A DNA stretch of 64,000 bases. Source: Bog-756 sp963701325 (GTDB lineage Bacteria > Actinomycetota > Acidimicrobiia > Acidimicrobiales > RAAP-2). The stretch is taken from positions 1,054,001 through 1,118,000 of the forward strand of contig OY969604.1 in assembly GCA_963701325.1 (NCBI GenBank), in the 5' to 3' direction. Below are positions 34,887-42,500 of this stretch, one piece after another. Below the pieces are notes generated by a model. That model searched no databases. It was not told where the DNA came from and saw nothing but the letters and a program-made list of their open reading frames with translations. Position numbers and translations under genes: made by a program. How positions within the stretch are numbered: position 1 is the stretch's first letter; each line of letters begins with the position of its first letter.

Positions 34887-35152
34887 GCCGCAGGCTCCGG
34901 CTGGTCAGCAAGGGCCGCGAGGGGTGCCGGAGCGGCGGTCTCCGGTTCCTCGAGATCGGCCCCCAGTAGGGCAGCCAGCCGCCGAACCGGGATCACGTAC
35001 CTCGAGCCGACCCGGATCGCGGGTAGCTCACCCGTGCGGCAGGCCTGATAGGCGCTTCCCCGTGAGAGTCCCAGGACTGCGCCGGCCTCCTCCACAGTGC
35101 ACACATCGCGTCCGGCCAGGTCAGCGATAGTGAGGGTCGGCACGGGCATCAC
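34883..35152 (-). CDS. HTH (MerR/excisionase-type) DNA-binding protein
   Basis: An 89-residue protein with a winged HTH of the excisionase/HTH_17 type: VCTVEEAGAVLGLSRGSAYQ then RTGELPAIRVGSRYVIPVRR. It could serve as recombination directionality factor for the integrase or as a regulator of the minus-strand genes. Overlaps the next upstream gene by four bases. Confidence 0.72.
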   Translation of the reverse strand: MMPVPTLTIADLAGRDVCTVEEAGAVLGLSRGSAYQACRTGELPAIRVGSRYVIPVRRLAALLGADLEEPETAAPAPLAALADQPEPAA

Positions 35153-35397
35153 GCACCGACCAGATCCAGGAGGAACCTCCCGAGGGCGACAGCGTGCTCC
35201 CAGCGTGGCATTGAGCCCCTCGACCAGCGAAAAGTGGTCGACCGGGGCACGCCGATGGCTCGGCCAAGATCTCCGAAACTCAGGTGGTAGTCGTGAAGCA
35301 GGGCCGCCAATGTCCCGTCGCTCACGACCTGGCGGGCTGCGGCAACGGCTTCGGCTTCGCTGAACGGAATTGGCTCGGAGATTGGCTCGGTGACCAT
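35149..35397 (-). CDS. Small HTH regulator, first gene of the minus-strand block
   Basis: An 82-residue protein with a Cro/XRE-like helix-turn-helix (FGDLGRAIGVPRSTTFRWSR). I chose ATG 35397, because the upstream extension runs into the divergent promoter region. It is the first gene of the long leftward operon and lies head-to-head with the rightward HTH-integrase pair, the usual place of a lysogeny switch. Confidence 0.62.
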   Translation of the reverse strand: MVTEPISEPIPFSEAEAVAAARQVVSDGTLAALLHDYHLSFGDLGRAIGVPRSTTFRWSRGSMPRWEHAVALGRFLLDLVGA

Positions 35398-35493
35398 TGA
35401 AAACAGTATGACGGCCCTGTTTGCTGTGTGAGACGTCTGCAGCGATTTTCCGCCTATTGAAGGGTAATCGGATGGAATCGGACCAGCACAGCG

Positions 35494-35522
35494 TTGCGGA
35501 GCCGTGCGCACAGGCGTAACCT
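35494..35522 (+). promoter_or_regulatory. Leaderless promoter of the rightward HTH-integrase operon
   Basis: TTGCGG (35494-35499), a 17-bp spacer and TAACCT (35517-35522), followed by seven bases and the ATG at 35530, so transcription should begin on or next to the start codon. The TAACCTCC-N5-ATGGACGCCACC arrangement recurs at 37481-37504. Confidence 0.6.
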
Positions 35523-35529
35523 CCTAGTC

Positions 35530-36237
35530 ATGGACGCCACCGGACCCGGTGAACACCCCGAGCGGGCGTACATCAACGGCCAGTGGGTCGAGGTTCCTAC
35601 GAGTGGCGATCTGACCGACGAGATGCGGGAGGCGGTCCAGGCGCGGCCGTCGCCCTTTGGAACACCTACGGAGCCTCAACTCGGGCTCGTGCGACTCTGG
35701 CCCGACTCCGAGCTCGGGCCTTTCCGGTTGCGCGTCTGGTTCGACCATGTCAACGGCCGCCCGGCTGTCGTCGGCGTCGAGATGTGGGGCGTAGGCCCGG
35801 TCAGTTCGCCTTGGGAGCTGCCACTGCCCGAGACGCCCGCGACAGTGATCGGGGCCGAAGATATTCGGCTCCCCCTTGGCAGGCTGCTCGACGCGTGGGT
35901 GGAGCTTCACCTGAGTACGGCGCGAGCGGCTCGCAAGCTCTACGAGGACGTGCCCGACCAGGAGGCAAAGGTTCGAGCCGTCGAAGCGCGCTTCGCTTCG
36001 CCCCGCCCTTCAGGACGCAAGCGGCTCACCGACGAATTTCTTCAGCGGGTCACCGAGGTCTACAACGCCGCGATAAGTGAGGGCGACCGGGCACCCGGTC
36101 TGCGCGTCGTCGAGGTGCTCGGGCCAGCGGCACCCGACACGGCGCGGGGATGGGTTCGACAGGCACGTGAGCGTGGATTCGATGTTGTACCGCCGCCCAA
36201 TGTGAAAAAGCGAAGGAGGAGCGATGGCAGGTCGTAA
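35530..36237 (+). CDS. HTH-domain protein encoded before the integrase
   Basis: A 235-residue protein. The first ~150 residues are unrecognised (ERAYINGQWVEVPTSGDLTD...). The C-terminal part RLTDEFLQRVTEVYNAAISE through DTARGWVRQARERGFDVV matches a small HTH module often encoded next to actinobacterial tyrosine integrases. Leaderless start at 35530; its 3' end overlaps the integrase gene by 14 bases. Likely a regulator of integration or of the divergent operon. Confidence 0.65.
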   Translation: MDATGPGEHPERAYINGQWVEVPTSGDLTDEMREAVQARPSPFGTPTEPQLGLVRLWPDSELGPFRLRVWFDHVNGRPAVVGVEMWGVGPVSSPWELPLPETPATVIGAEDIRLPLGRLLDAWVELHLSTARAARKLYEDVPDQEAKVRAVEARFASPRPSGRKRLTDEFLQRVTEVYNAAISEGDRAPGLRVVEVLGPAAPDTARGWVRQARERGFDVVPPPNVKKRRRSDGRS

Positions 36238-37468
36238 ACGAGGGTCCGTTCGGGTCAGGGGCAACTCGATCAGTGTCGTGGTCGACATTGGTGAGCAACC
36301 GTGGAGGAAGTGCCCGACGCCGCGGTGTGGTGGTTCCGTCTTCACCGATTCCACTTCCGAGATGCGCTGTGAGCGGTGCGAATCGCTGCTCGAGCTGCCG
36401 GTGCCCCAGCGCCGCCGCTCGTGGTATTCGGGGTTTAAGAACAAGACCGCAGCCAACAAGGCTCTGACCGAGCTCCTCGGCCAGGTGGACGCCGGGACCT
36501 TCACCGAGCCGTCCGTCCTGACCGTGCGCGAGTACGTCGAGACGGACTGGCTCCCGAGTCTTGAGACGAGCAACCTTCGGGAGTCCACCGTCGAGATGTA
36601 CCGCCGCTCCGTGAAGGCCCGACTCCTTCCCCCCCTAGGGTCGCTCAGGCTGCGAGATGTGACCCCGGCACGCTTGGCGTCCTGGCTCGAGGGGCTGAAG
36701 GCCGCCGGCGTCGGTGACCGCACCGTCGAGGTCGCGGGGATCACCGCCCACAAGCTCTTCAAGTCTGCCCTCGATCGGGAGTTGATCTCCCGAAACCCGG
36801 CGGACAACTCCGCCGTCCGCTCGGCCCGACCGAAGCCGAAGGCAAAGACCCCGACCATCTGGACGAAGGAGCAGACCCGCGCCTTTCTCGAGGCCCAGCG
36901 AAACGACCGCCTCCTTGCCCTGTGGCGGGTCGCGACGATGACTGGCTTGAGGCGTGGCGAGCTTGCCGGCCTGCGCTGGTGCGACGTCGACCTGGACGCG
37001 GGCACTCTCCGAGTAGCTCATACCCGCGTCGTCGTCGGGTACAAGGTGGTCGACAGCACGCCGAAGACGGAGAGCGGGTCCCGGGTCATCGGCCTGGACA
37101 AGGCAACCGTCGCGGCACTCAAGTCCCACTGGGCGAAGCAGTCGGCTGAGCGACTGGCGGCCGGCGAGCTCTGGAAGGGAGGCGAGTACCTATTCTGCGA
37201 TGAGATGGGGCTCCCCTACCATCCTCAACGGTTCACGCAGATGCTCAAGTCCAGGGCGAAGGCGGCCAAGCTGCCACCGGTGAAAGTGCATGCTCTTCGC
37301 CACGGTCACGCCACGGCCGGCCTCGAGTCCGGGATCGACATGAAGGTCATGAGCGAGCGTCTCGGTCACGCTTCAATCCAGATCACCGCCGACACCTACC
37401 AACACGTGTCCGCAGCGGTCGACCAGGCGGCCGCGGATGCGGTTGCGGCGGCGATCGACGGCGGCTGA
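36224..37468 (+). CDS. int: Tyrosine site-specific integrase with zinc-ribbon insertion
   Basis: A 414-residue phage-type integrase. The N-terminal arm-binding domain contains an unusual four-cysteine ribbon (C30-x4-C35-x13-C49-x2-C52). A SAM-like core-binding domain follows (VREYVETDWLPSLETSNLRE). In the catalytic domain, Arg lies in TGLRRGELAGLRW, HxxR in HALRHGHAT, the second His in LGHASIQITADTYQH, and that segment's tyrosine is the nucleophile. Preceded by AAGGAGGAG at good spacing. It should recombine attP with the tRNA-Ala 3' end. Confidence 0.93.
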   Translation: MAGRKRGSVRVRGNSISVVVDIGEQPWRKCPTPRCGGSVFTDSTSEMRCERCESLLELPVPQRRRSWYSGFKNKTAANKALTELLGQVDAGTFTEPSVLTVREYVETDWLPSLETSNLRESTVEMYRRSVKARLLPPLGSLRLRDVTPARLASWLEGLKAAGVGDRTVEVAGITAHKLFKSALDRELISRNPADNSAVRSARPKPKAKTPTIWTKEQTRAFLEAQRNDRLLALWRVATMTGLRRGELAGLRWCDVDLDAGTLRVAHTRVVVGYKVVDSTPKTESGSRVIGLDKATVAALKSHWAKQSAERLAAGELWKGGEYLFCDEMGLPYHPQRFTQMLKSRAKAAKLPPVKVHALRHGHATAGLESGIDMKVMSERLGHASIQITADTYQHVSAAVDQAAADAVAAAIDGG

Positions 37469-37493
37469 CTGGCTAGGCGGTAACCTCCATCAC

Positions 37494-37580
37494 ATGGACG
37501 CCACCACTCTGACCTCGTGCGCCGGGAGTGTTGCCGCCGTCCTGTCACTTGGCCTGCAAGCACTTCAAAAAAACATCTGA
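37494..37580 (+). CDS. Possible 28-residue peptide downstream of the integrase
   Basis: Short frame MDATTLTSCAGSVAAVLSLG..., leaderless by position (TAACCT seven bases before ATG). Its leader and first four codons repeat those of the HTH gene at 35530 almost exactly. May be a remnant of a duplication and not a gene. Confidence 0.25.
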   Translation: MDATTLTSCAGSVAAVLSLGLQALQKNI

Positions 37581-37605
37581 CGGCGACGTCGGGGATATCC
37601 CCTGG

Positions 37606-38430
37606 TCAGTTGCCTGTTGGGAAGTCAACGGTCACCGGGTCCTGGTCGTTGATGGTGACAGTGCCGCCGCTCCGCTTGCTGTCCTTGAACCAAAGAAAGA
37701 TCTCATCGGTGATCCCGGCAATAGGAGGCGGGCGCGTCACCGTCCAGCCTTGGCTCTTGAGAGTGCTTTGGATGGCATTGGCCATGTCTGCGACTGACTC
37801 GCCAGAAGGGCACGTGTACCAGAGCTGGTGGGACTTGTCGGCGTAAGTGTCGACCTTCGCGAGCACGTACCCCGCGGGAAGGGTCAGCGATGCCGGCCAC
37901 CCAGCTGGTACGGCGGGCGGATTCGGAGGGACGCTCCCGCCTTTGCAGTACGCCTGGGAACCTATTTGGGAACTTCCGGTGGTCGTGGTCGGGCTCGAGC
38001 CAGTGCCCGTAAGAATGATCTGTGACGGCCCGCTTACGACGATCTCGGGGTGTCCCTCGTAGGACTGGATTAGACCCGAGACCTCAATCGTGGCTCCGGC
38101 GTAGGTCTCGATGGGGTCACTCGAGAACGTCCCCAGAGAGTCTCGATAGATGACCGCTGTAAACCCACTCAAGTAGCTGCGGTCTTGATTCAGGAACTCG
38201 TCGCCCTGACTGTCCGTCGTGGCGTAGCCAACCTGGTATTGAACAGTGGCTGAATCGCCGATGTGATTCCATGCTTGGTCGGCCGTAAGCATGGCCGATC
38301 CGGAATGAGGAGACAACGACGTAACGGGCGTCGCTTTGTGCTGGTGGTGCTCGCCCCAAAGATAGATCAGGCCTATCCCGGCAACGATCACTGCTATCCA
38401 GATGAACGCCTTCCGGACGCCAGCGGCCAT
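37606..38430 (-). CDS. Membrane-anchored OB-fold protein (cargo)
   Basis: A 274-residue protein: a single N-terminal membrane helix (FIWIAVIVAGIGLIYLW), then an OB-fold-like domain, FLNQDRSYLSGFTAVIYRDS through YAGATIEVSGLIQSYEGHPE, that resembles the nucleic-acid-binding OB module seen in secreted nucleases such as YhcR. A Thr/Ser linker and a C-terminal domain with two cysteines follow. No nuclease domain is seen. It is likely exported and anchored. Convergent with the integrase, so probably an accessory gene of the element. Confidence 0.6.
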   Translation of the reverse strand: MAAGVRKAFIWIAVIVAGIGLIYLWGEHHQHKATPVTSLSPHSGSAMLTADQAWNHIGDSATVQYQVGYATTDSQGDEFLNQDRSYLSGFTAVIYRDSLGTFSSDPIETYAGATIEVSGLIQSYEGHPEIVVSGPSQIILTGTGSSPTTTTGSSQIGSQAYCKGGSVPPNPPAVPAGWPASLTLPAGYVLAKVDTYADKSHQLWYTCPSGESVADMANAIQSTLKSQGWTVTRPPPIAGITDEIFLWFKDSKRSGGTVTINDQDPVTVDFPTGN

Positions 38431-38528
38431 GTCGGAAAGCTACTCGGGGGAAGGCCGCTGGCTGTCGCTGTACCTCCGTGCCGGCATATCATGGGTCCCG
38501 TGCGGTATCGGGGCGATAAGGCGACTCA

Positions 38529-38732
38529 GTGAGACTCCCGCTAGCTCTCGTGTTCATCCTGACGTCGGTCGTCCTAACGGTTCAAGGTCAGTGGGGGGCC
38601 GGTGGCGTCTCCCTCCTCATCGGGGCGATCATTCTGCCCAACTACGCCAAGCGTCGGAGGATTGCAGCCAAATCCACCGACCGGCCGTTCGCCGACAGGC
38701 CACGTCGGCGGGAGCCCGGTGAATGTCAATGA
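38529..38732 (+). CDS. Small membrane protein
   Basis: A 67-residue frame with one or two hydrophobic segments (LALVFILTSVVLTVQG, GGVSLLIGAIILPNYAKRRR) and a basic C-terminus. GTG start; overlaps the next plus-strand gene by ten bases. Not recognised. Support is the protein-like hydrophobicity and the coupling to the next gene. Confidence 0.45.
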   Translation: MRLPLALVFILTSVVLTVQGQWGAGGVSLLIGAIILPNYAKRRRIAAKSTDRPFADRPRRREPGECQ

Positions 38733-39271
38733 GCGACACTTCACAAGGTCCGGGCTGGTGGGAGGCTTCGGATGGCAAGTGGTACCCACCCGAGCAACAC
38801 CCAAATCGCAGACCCCCGCCTCCTCCTCCACAGAGCACAGCACCACTTCAGGCGCCACCGGCTGCGACTGAATCTCCTGTAACCCGGATTGAACCGGAGC
38901 AGTGGAACCCAAGATCGGTGGTCCTGAAGTCGGATGGCTCCCCAAGCGCCTTCTTGGATGCGATCGCCTCGGCCATTGAATCTGTCGAGTACCCGATCAC
39001 CGAGCGGAGCTACGCAGATCTCAGACTTACATTCGAGTCCCGCGGACGCTCATGGAAATCATCGTCGGGCGACGTGACGACCGTCCTTGTTTCTCCAATT
39101 GTCCGCGGATCGCGAGCAACGTTCACCTCCAAGGGGAAACCTAGCGGGCTGACCCGCGTTCAGAGGAAGGTCGACGTAACAACCTGGACAGGACGCATCC
39201 TTCCGGGCTTTGGAACCCTGTGGAGAGATCCCGGTCACTTGCCAACACCCTGGATTCGAACACCAAAGTAG
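38723..39271 (+). CDS. DUF2510 protein at the right end of the element
   Basis: A 182-residue protein beginning with a DUF2510-type module (GPGWWEASDGKWYPPEQHP), a poly-proline linker (RRPPPPPPQ) and a C-terminal alpha/beta segment (DGSPSAFLDAIASAIESVEY). The last ~20 residues (FGTLWRDPGHLPTPWIRTPK) look unlike the rest and may come from truncation or frameshift next to the right end. Last gene before the right att site. Function unknown. Confidence 0.6.
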   Translation: MSMSDTSQGPGWWEASDGKWYPPEQHPNRRPPPPPPQSTAPLQAPPAATESPVTRIEPEQWNPRSVVLKSDGSPSAFLDAIASAIESVEYPITERSYADLRLTFESRGRSWKSSSGDVTTVLVSPIVRGSRATFTSKGKPSGLTRVQRKVDVTTWTGRILPGFGTLWRDPGHLPTPWIRTPK

Positions 39272-39334
39272 CGGGACCACCGCACTCAGGCCTTACTCGC
39301 CGACCAGGTTGAAGTGGCTCCCACATTGGGTCCC

Positions 39335-39359
39335 TGCTACCGAGTCTGCCCCCGAACCA
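39335..39359 (+). repeat. Integrase arm-type site, right arm
   Basis: TGCTACCGA (39335-39343) and TGCCCCCGAACCA (39347-39359) recur from the left arm (25952-25975) in the same order, differing only in the short spacer. Located about 110 bp inside the right att core. Supports the assigned element boundaries. Confidence 0.65.
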
Positions 39360-39470
39360 ATCGCAAACATCCGTCAGTGGATGGCATTTCCGCGTCGGGC
39401 ACAGTAGTTAGCACCGCATCTGACCTGCTGAGATGTCACCAAACATCATCCACTGTGAGGCCCGTGAATG

Positions 39471-39517
39471 GACTGGCAGTCAAGAGGTCAGGGGTTCGAA
39501 TCCCCTTACCTCCACCG
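39471..39517 (+). repeat. attR core (47-bp direct repeat, right copy)
   Basis: Perfect copy of 25847-25893 comprising half of the anticodon arm, the variable loop, the T-arm and the acceptor 3' strand of tRNA-Ala, plus three bases. The 5' half of the tRNA is absent. Confidence 0.93.
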
Positions 39518-39518
39518 G

Positions 39519-39612
39519 GTTGTCGGATCGCAACGTTGTCCCTGGTCAGAGCCAGTATTTCGTTGGCATTTGCCGACCAAGGCATGTTTCGATGTTCGAA
39601 TCCCGTGACATC
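39519..39612 (+). repeat. ~95-bp tail repeat, copy 1
   Basis: Follows the attR core directly and is about 80% identical to 42358-42450, which follows another partial tRNA-Ala copy. Both contain GTTGTCGGA..CAAC, TCCCTGGTCAGA, GTATTTC.TTGGCA, CCAAGGCA and GATGTTCGAA. It ends about 106 bp before the DMT transporter gene. It does not fold as a tRNA. Confidence 0.75.
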
Positions 39613-39717
39613 CAGTCTGCACAATGGGCAGGTTCAATCGCTCAGCAGTGAACCAGTGGTCCGGGCGGCCGTCCCTCGCCCGGCAGGCGTGAGCGGGCAG
39701 GGAGGTGGGACGCGACC

Positions 39718-40647
39718 ATGGCGGTGCTGTTGGCATTCCTGGCCTCACTCCTCTTCGCGTTCGGCCTCGTGCTGCAGCAGCGGGGGACGCTGAAGGCGCC
39801 CGAGTCCAGCAAGGGGCTCAAGTTCATTGTTCAACTCTTTCGCCATCCGGTGTGGCTGCTCGGCGGCCTGCTCTCCGGAGCTGGGTTCGCATTGCAGATC
39901 ATCGCTCTGTCGATCGGGTCGCTCGTCGTTGTCCAGGCCATCGTGATCTCGAGCTTCGTCTTCGCCCTGCCGATCGGAGTGTGGCTCACCGCCCAGCGGT
40001 ACGGACGCTGGGATGTGGTCGGGGCCTCGATGACGCTGGTCGGGCTGATCCTCTTTTTGCTCGGCGGCGATCCGACCGGGGGTACGAACACCGTCGCTCC
40101 GGAGTCGTGGGCCATCTGCCTGGTAATCGCTGGGACCCTGCTCGCGATGCTCGATCTGGCTGCCCGACGAACGAGACGACCGGTCACCGCGGCGCTCCTG
40201 GGCGCAGCCGGCGGCTTCTCGGTCGCAGTCCAGTCTGGGATGGCGAAGGCCCTCACCCATGCCCACGGCAGCCACGCCGGTGTGTTCGGCACGTGGCAGC
40301 TGTACGCGCTGATCGGTGCAGTTGCCGCCACCTTCGTGTACCAACAGCGTTCGCTGCGAGTGGGTGTGCTGGCGCCCGCACTGGCGGCGGGAAACGCAGC
40401 CAACCTGGTCGGCAGTGTGATCCTCGGGATCTGCCTCTTCGCCGAACGGCTCGGTCAGGGACCGGTGGGCACGACGTTCGCCGTCCTAGGCCTCGTACTC
40501 GTCCTGGCTGGCATCATGACCCTGGTGACCCGTGGCCATCCCCCGGCGCTGGCGGTCGGCGTGACCCCGTCCGTCGAAGGGGCGCTCGAGCCCACGATCG
40601 AGGAGGCAACCGGCCATCTGGCGTCCCAGGAGGGGTCCCCTGAATGA
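39718..40647 (+). CDS. DMT-family (EamA/NIPA-like) membrane transporter
   Basis: A 309-residue protein with about nine or ten hydrophobic helices from the first residue (AVLLAFLASLLFAFGLVLQQ, VVVQAIVISSFVFALPIGVW, VGASMTLVGLILFLLGG). The RGTLKAPESS motif after helix 1 is typical of an actinobacterial subgroup of drug/metabolite transporters related to magnesium transporter NIPA. Short polar C-terminal tail. Substrate unknown. First gene after the integrated element, convergent with the binding-protein gene. Confidence 0.82.
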   Translation: MAVLLAFLASLLFAFGLVLQQRGTLKAPESSKGLKFIVQLFRHPVWLLGGLLSGAGFALQIIALSIGSLVVVQAIVISSFVFALPIGVWLTAQRYGRWDVVGASMTLVGLILFLLGGDPTGGTNTVAPESWAICLVIAGTLLAMLDLAARRTRRPVTAALLGAAGGFSVAVQSGMAKALTHAHGSHAGVFGTWQLYALIGAVAATFVYQQRSLRVGVLAPALAAGNAANLVGSVILGICLFAERLGQGPVGTTFAVLGLVLVLAGIMTLVTRGHPPALAVGVTPSVEGALEPTIEEATGHLASQEGSPE

Positions 40648-40752
40648 GCGTTCAACGAATCGCTCCGCTTCCTGTCGCGAGGCCATCCGAATGCCCAGAG
40701 CTCGGCCATAACCGTGCGGAGGGTGCGCGCCGTCGACGAACAGTCACTGAGC

Positions 40753-42090
40753 TCACGACTTCGGGAAGTACACCCCACCCGCGCAGATGTATCCACCAGT
40801 ACTGCCGGAGATCGGAGGGTCGTCGAGCCGCTGGAACCTGCCATTCTCGACCCGTGCGAGCAAGAAGCAGTTGCTTCCGGACTTGGACGATGGATGCGAG
40901 GTCACGATAATCCCGTCGGCGTTGAACGAGGTGATCCCGTGTAGCGCCCGGAGTAGGGACCCGCGGGTGGGGTTCGGGCCAGCCGACGCGAGCGCCTGGG
41001 CGAACAGTTCCGCGGAGGTCCATCCGTAGAGTGTGAAGAGATCCGGGGTGAACCCCGGGGCTGCCTTGTGCACCCACGAAAGGAAGGTGGACACGGCTGG
41101 CAGCCCGGCGGCATCCTCACCCAAGAAGAGAGCCGAGTTCAAGGTCATGTAGGACCCATCGACTGCAGCCGCGCCTCCCGAATTCGGGATCAACGCCTCG
41201 CTGTAGGCCGACGTTCCGAGGATCACGATCGGATGGAAGTTCTGTAGATCCAGTGCCCGGAACACGGACGCCGCATAATTCTCCGGCATCTGGTCGATGA
41301 ACAGCATCTTCACCCCAGCGTTTCGCATGGCGATCACGTTGGCGTTGAAGTCCGACTGCGTGATGGCGTACTGCTGGTCATAGACAACGTGGAGGCCGAC
41401 ATGCTCCATCGCCCCTTTCTCGATCCGCCAGCTGGCGAGCGCCGAGGGTTGGTTGGCGATGAGATCCCCGACCGCGTCAGCCTCGACCGGGTACTTCTGC
41501 TTGAAGTATTCCAGCCCGCCTGTGCCCCACCCGCCATTCGAGACCTGAGGACCGACGGTGTTCGGCAGGAACGCCGTAGCATGGCCCAACGGGTTGGTCA
41601 CGTTGGGAACATCCGGATTGGCGGCCAGCACGGTGCCGCCGAAGCTGTCCTCGAGGGAGAACCCTCCGACCAGCGCGAAGTCGCGCTGCACGGCCTCAGA
41701 AGTGGACTGTTTGTTGAGTGCGCCGGTGAATCCGTCGTCGTATGAGTCGACCTTGATCTTGCGTCCATCGATCCCGCCCCGGGAGTTCACGTACGCGGCG
41801 TAAGCCTCCGTGCCGACCAACGCCCCTTTGAACAGACCGAGCGAGAGCGTGGATACGTTCCCGATCGACACCGCGGTCGCCGAGACTCCAGTGGTGTCGT
41901 TGAACGCCGATGCAGGAATCGACGGCATGGTCGATGCGGACGCCGCTCCTCCGGTGGTGGTGAACGCGGACTGGCTTGCCGTCGACGAGCAGGCGGTCAG
42001 TGTGACGGCCGCGAGCACTCCGACGAGTGCACCCGCTCGGCGATGCAGGGGGGATCCAGTGATCCGCCCTCCCGAAGAAGTAGCCGCCAT
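40753..42090 (-). CDS. Branched-chain amino acid-type ABC substrate-binding lipoprotein
   Basis: A 445-residue type I periplasmic binding protein (LivJ-like). The signal peptide ends in a lipobox VTLTACSS (Cys ~34), then a Ser/Thr-rich linker, then the fold start TAVSIGNVSTLSLGLFKGAL and YAAYVNSRGGIDGRKIKVDS (NxxGGIxGR is the family hallmark). I place the start at ATG 42090, preceded by GAAAGGA; an in-frame ATG at 42114 is an alternative. No permease or ATPase genes accompany it, so the partner transporter is encoded elsewhere or the protein acts as a sensor. A T-arm-bounded repeat unit lies 120-265 bp upstream. Confidence 0.85.
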   Translation of the reverse strand: MAATSSGGRITGSPLHRRAGALVGVLAAVTLTACSSTASQSAFTTTGGAASASTMPSIPASAFNDTTGVSATAVSIGNVSTLSLGLFKGALVGTEAYAAYVNSRGGIDGRKIKVDSYDDGFTGALNKQSTSEAVQRDFALVGGFSLEDSFGGTVLAANPDVPNVTNPLGHATAFLPNTVGPQVSNGGWGTGGLEYFKQKYPVEADAVGDLIANQPSALASWRIEKGAMEHVGLHVVYDQQYAITQSDFNANVIAMRNAGVKMLFIDQMPENYAASVFRALDLQNFHPIVILGTSAYSEALIPNSGGAAAVDGSYMTLNSALFLGEDAAGLPAVSTFLSWVHKAAPGFTPDLFTLYGWTSAELFAQALASAGPNPTRGSLLRALHGITSFNADGIIVTSHPSSKSGSNCFLLARVENGRFQRLDDPPISGSTGGYICAGGVYFPKS

Positions 42091-42211
42091 CGTGGTCGTC
42101 CTTTCGTCGGTCATGACCCTGCCCCGCTCGCGGCGACTTCCATGACTTGGGTCGAATGGTACCGACGCCCGTGGACGGTGACTTGCGTTGACCTGGTTCG
42201 ACGTTCTTCCG

Positions 42212-42354
42212 AGGGGGTTCGAACCTGTTCCCCTCACTTCGATTGCCAAACTTGCGGCAGGTCACCGGCGCCGAATTCGGCCCCAGCTCATGCTTTCGCG
42301 CCACGTTTCCCCAGGTCAGCAGGCCAGGAGGGGTTCGAATCCCCTTACCTCCAC
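42212..42354 (+). repeat. T-arm-bounded repeat unit, copy at 42.2 kb
   Basis: Two T-arm-like boxes with TTCGAA at 42218 and 42334 (116 bp apart). The first reads GGGGGTTCGAACCTGTTC; the second is a 26-base exact copy of the tRNA-Ala T-arm and acceptor end. The stretch before the second box (TTTCCCCAGGTCAGCAGGCC) is shared with the units at 46.5 and 61.2 kb. Lies just upstream of the binding-protein gene. Confidence 0.8.
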
Positions 42355-42357
42355 GTC

Positions 42358-42450
42358 GTTGTCGGAATCACAACATTTTCCCTGGTCAGACGCGGTATTT
42401 CATTGGCACTTGCCAACCAAGGCAAAGAGCGATGTTCGAACCCCGCGTCT
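42358..42450 (+). repeat. ~95-bp tail repeat, copy 2
   Basis: Homologue of 39519-39612, again directly downstream of a tRNA-Ala 3'-end copy and ending in a GATGTTCGAA box 101 bp from the preceding TTCGAA. It ends about 50 bp before the left end of the IS630 element. Confidence 0.75.
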
Positions 42451-42500
42451 CCGCTGAAGCCGTTCGCGCTAGTGATCCGTCGCTGATATAGCTCTGATAA

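Larger units (their letters stand above)
25847..39517 (+). mobile_element. Integrated phage-satellite-like element at tRNA-Ala
   Basis: A 13.7-kb element bounded by perfect 47-bp direct repeats derived from the 3' half of tRNA-Ala. Contents from left: zinc-ribbon protein, type I 3-dehydroquinate dehydratase, large-terminase nuclease and ATPase as two genes, small terminase, three unknown proteins, small zinc protein, RepA-like ATPase, unknown protein, ParB-like protein, two HTH proteins (all but the first on the minus strand), then on the plus strand an HTH protein and a tyrosine integrase, then cargo. Packaging, replication, control and integration functions are present, but no portal, protease, capsid or tail gene. 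This fits a phage satellite that packages into a helper's particles, or a reduced prophage. Confidence 0.85.

Noticed and set aside
39519..39612. Tail repeat considered as a tRNA pseudogene
   Set aside because: It has a TTCGAAT loop-like box but the flanking bases do not pair as a T-stem and no anticodon arm is found.
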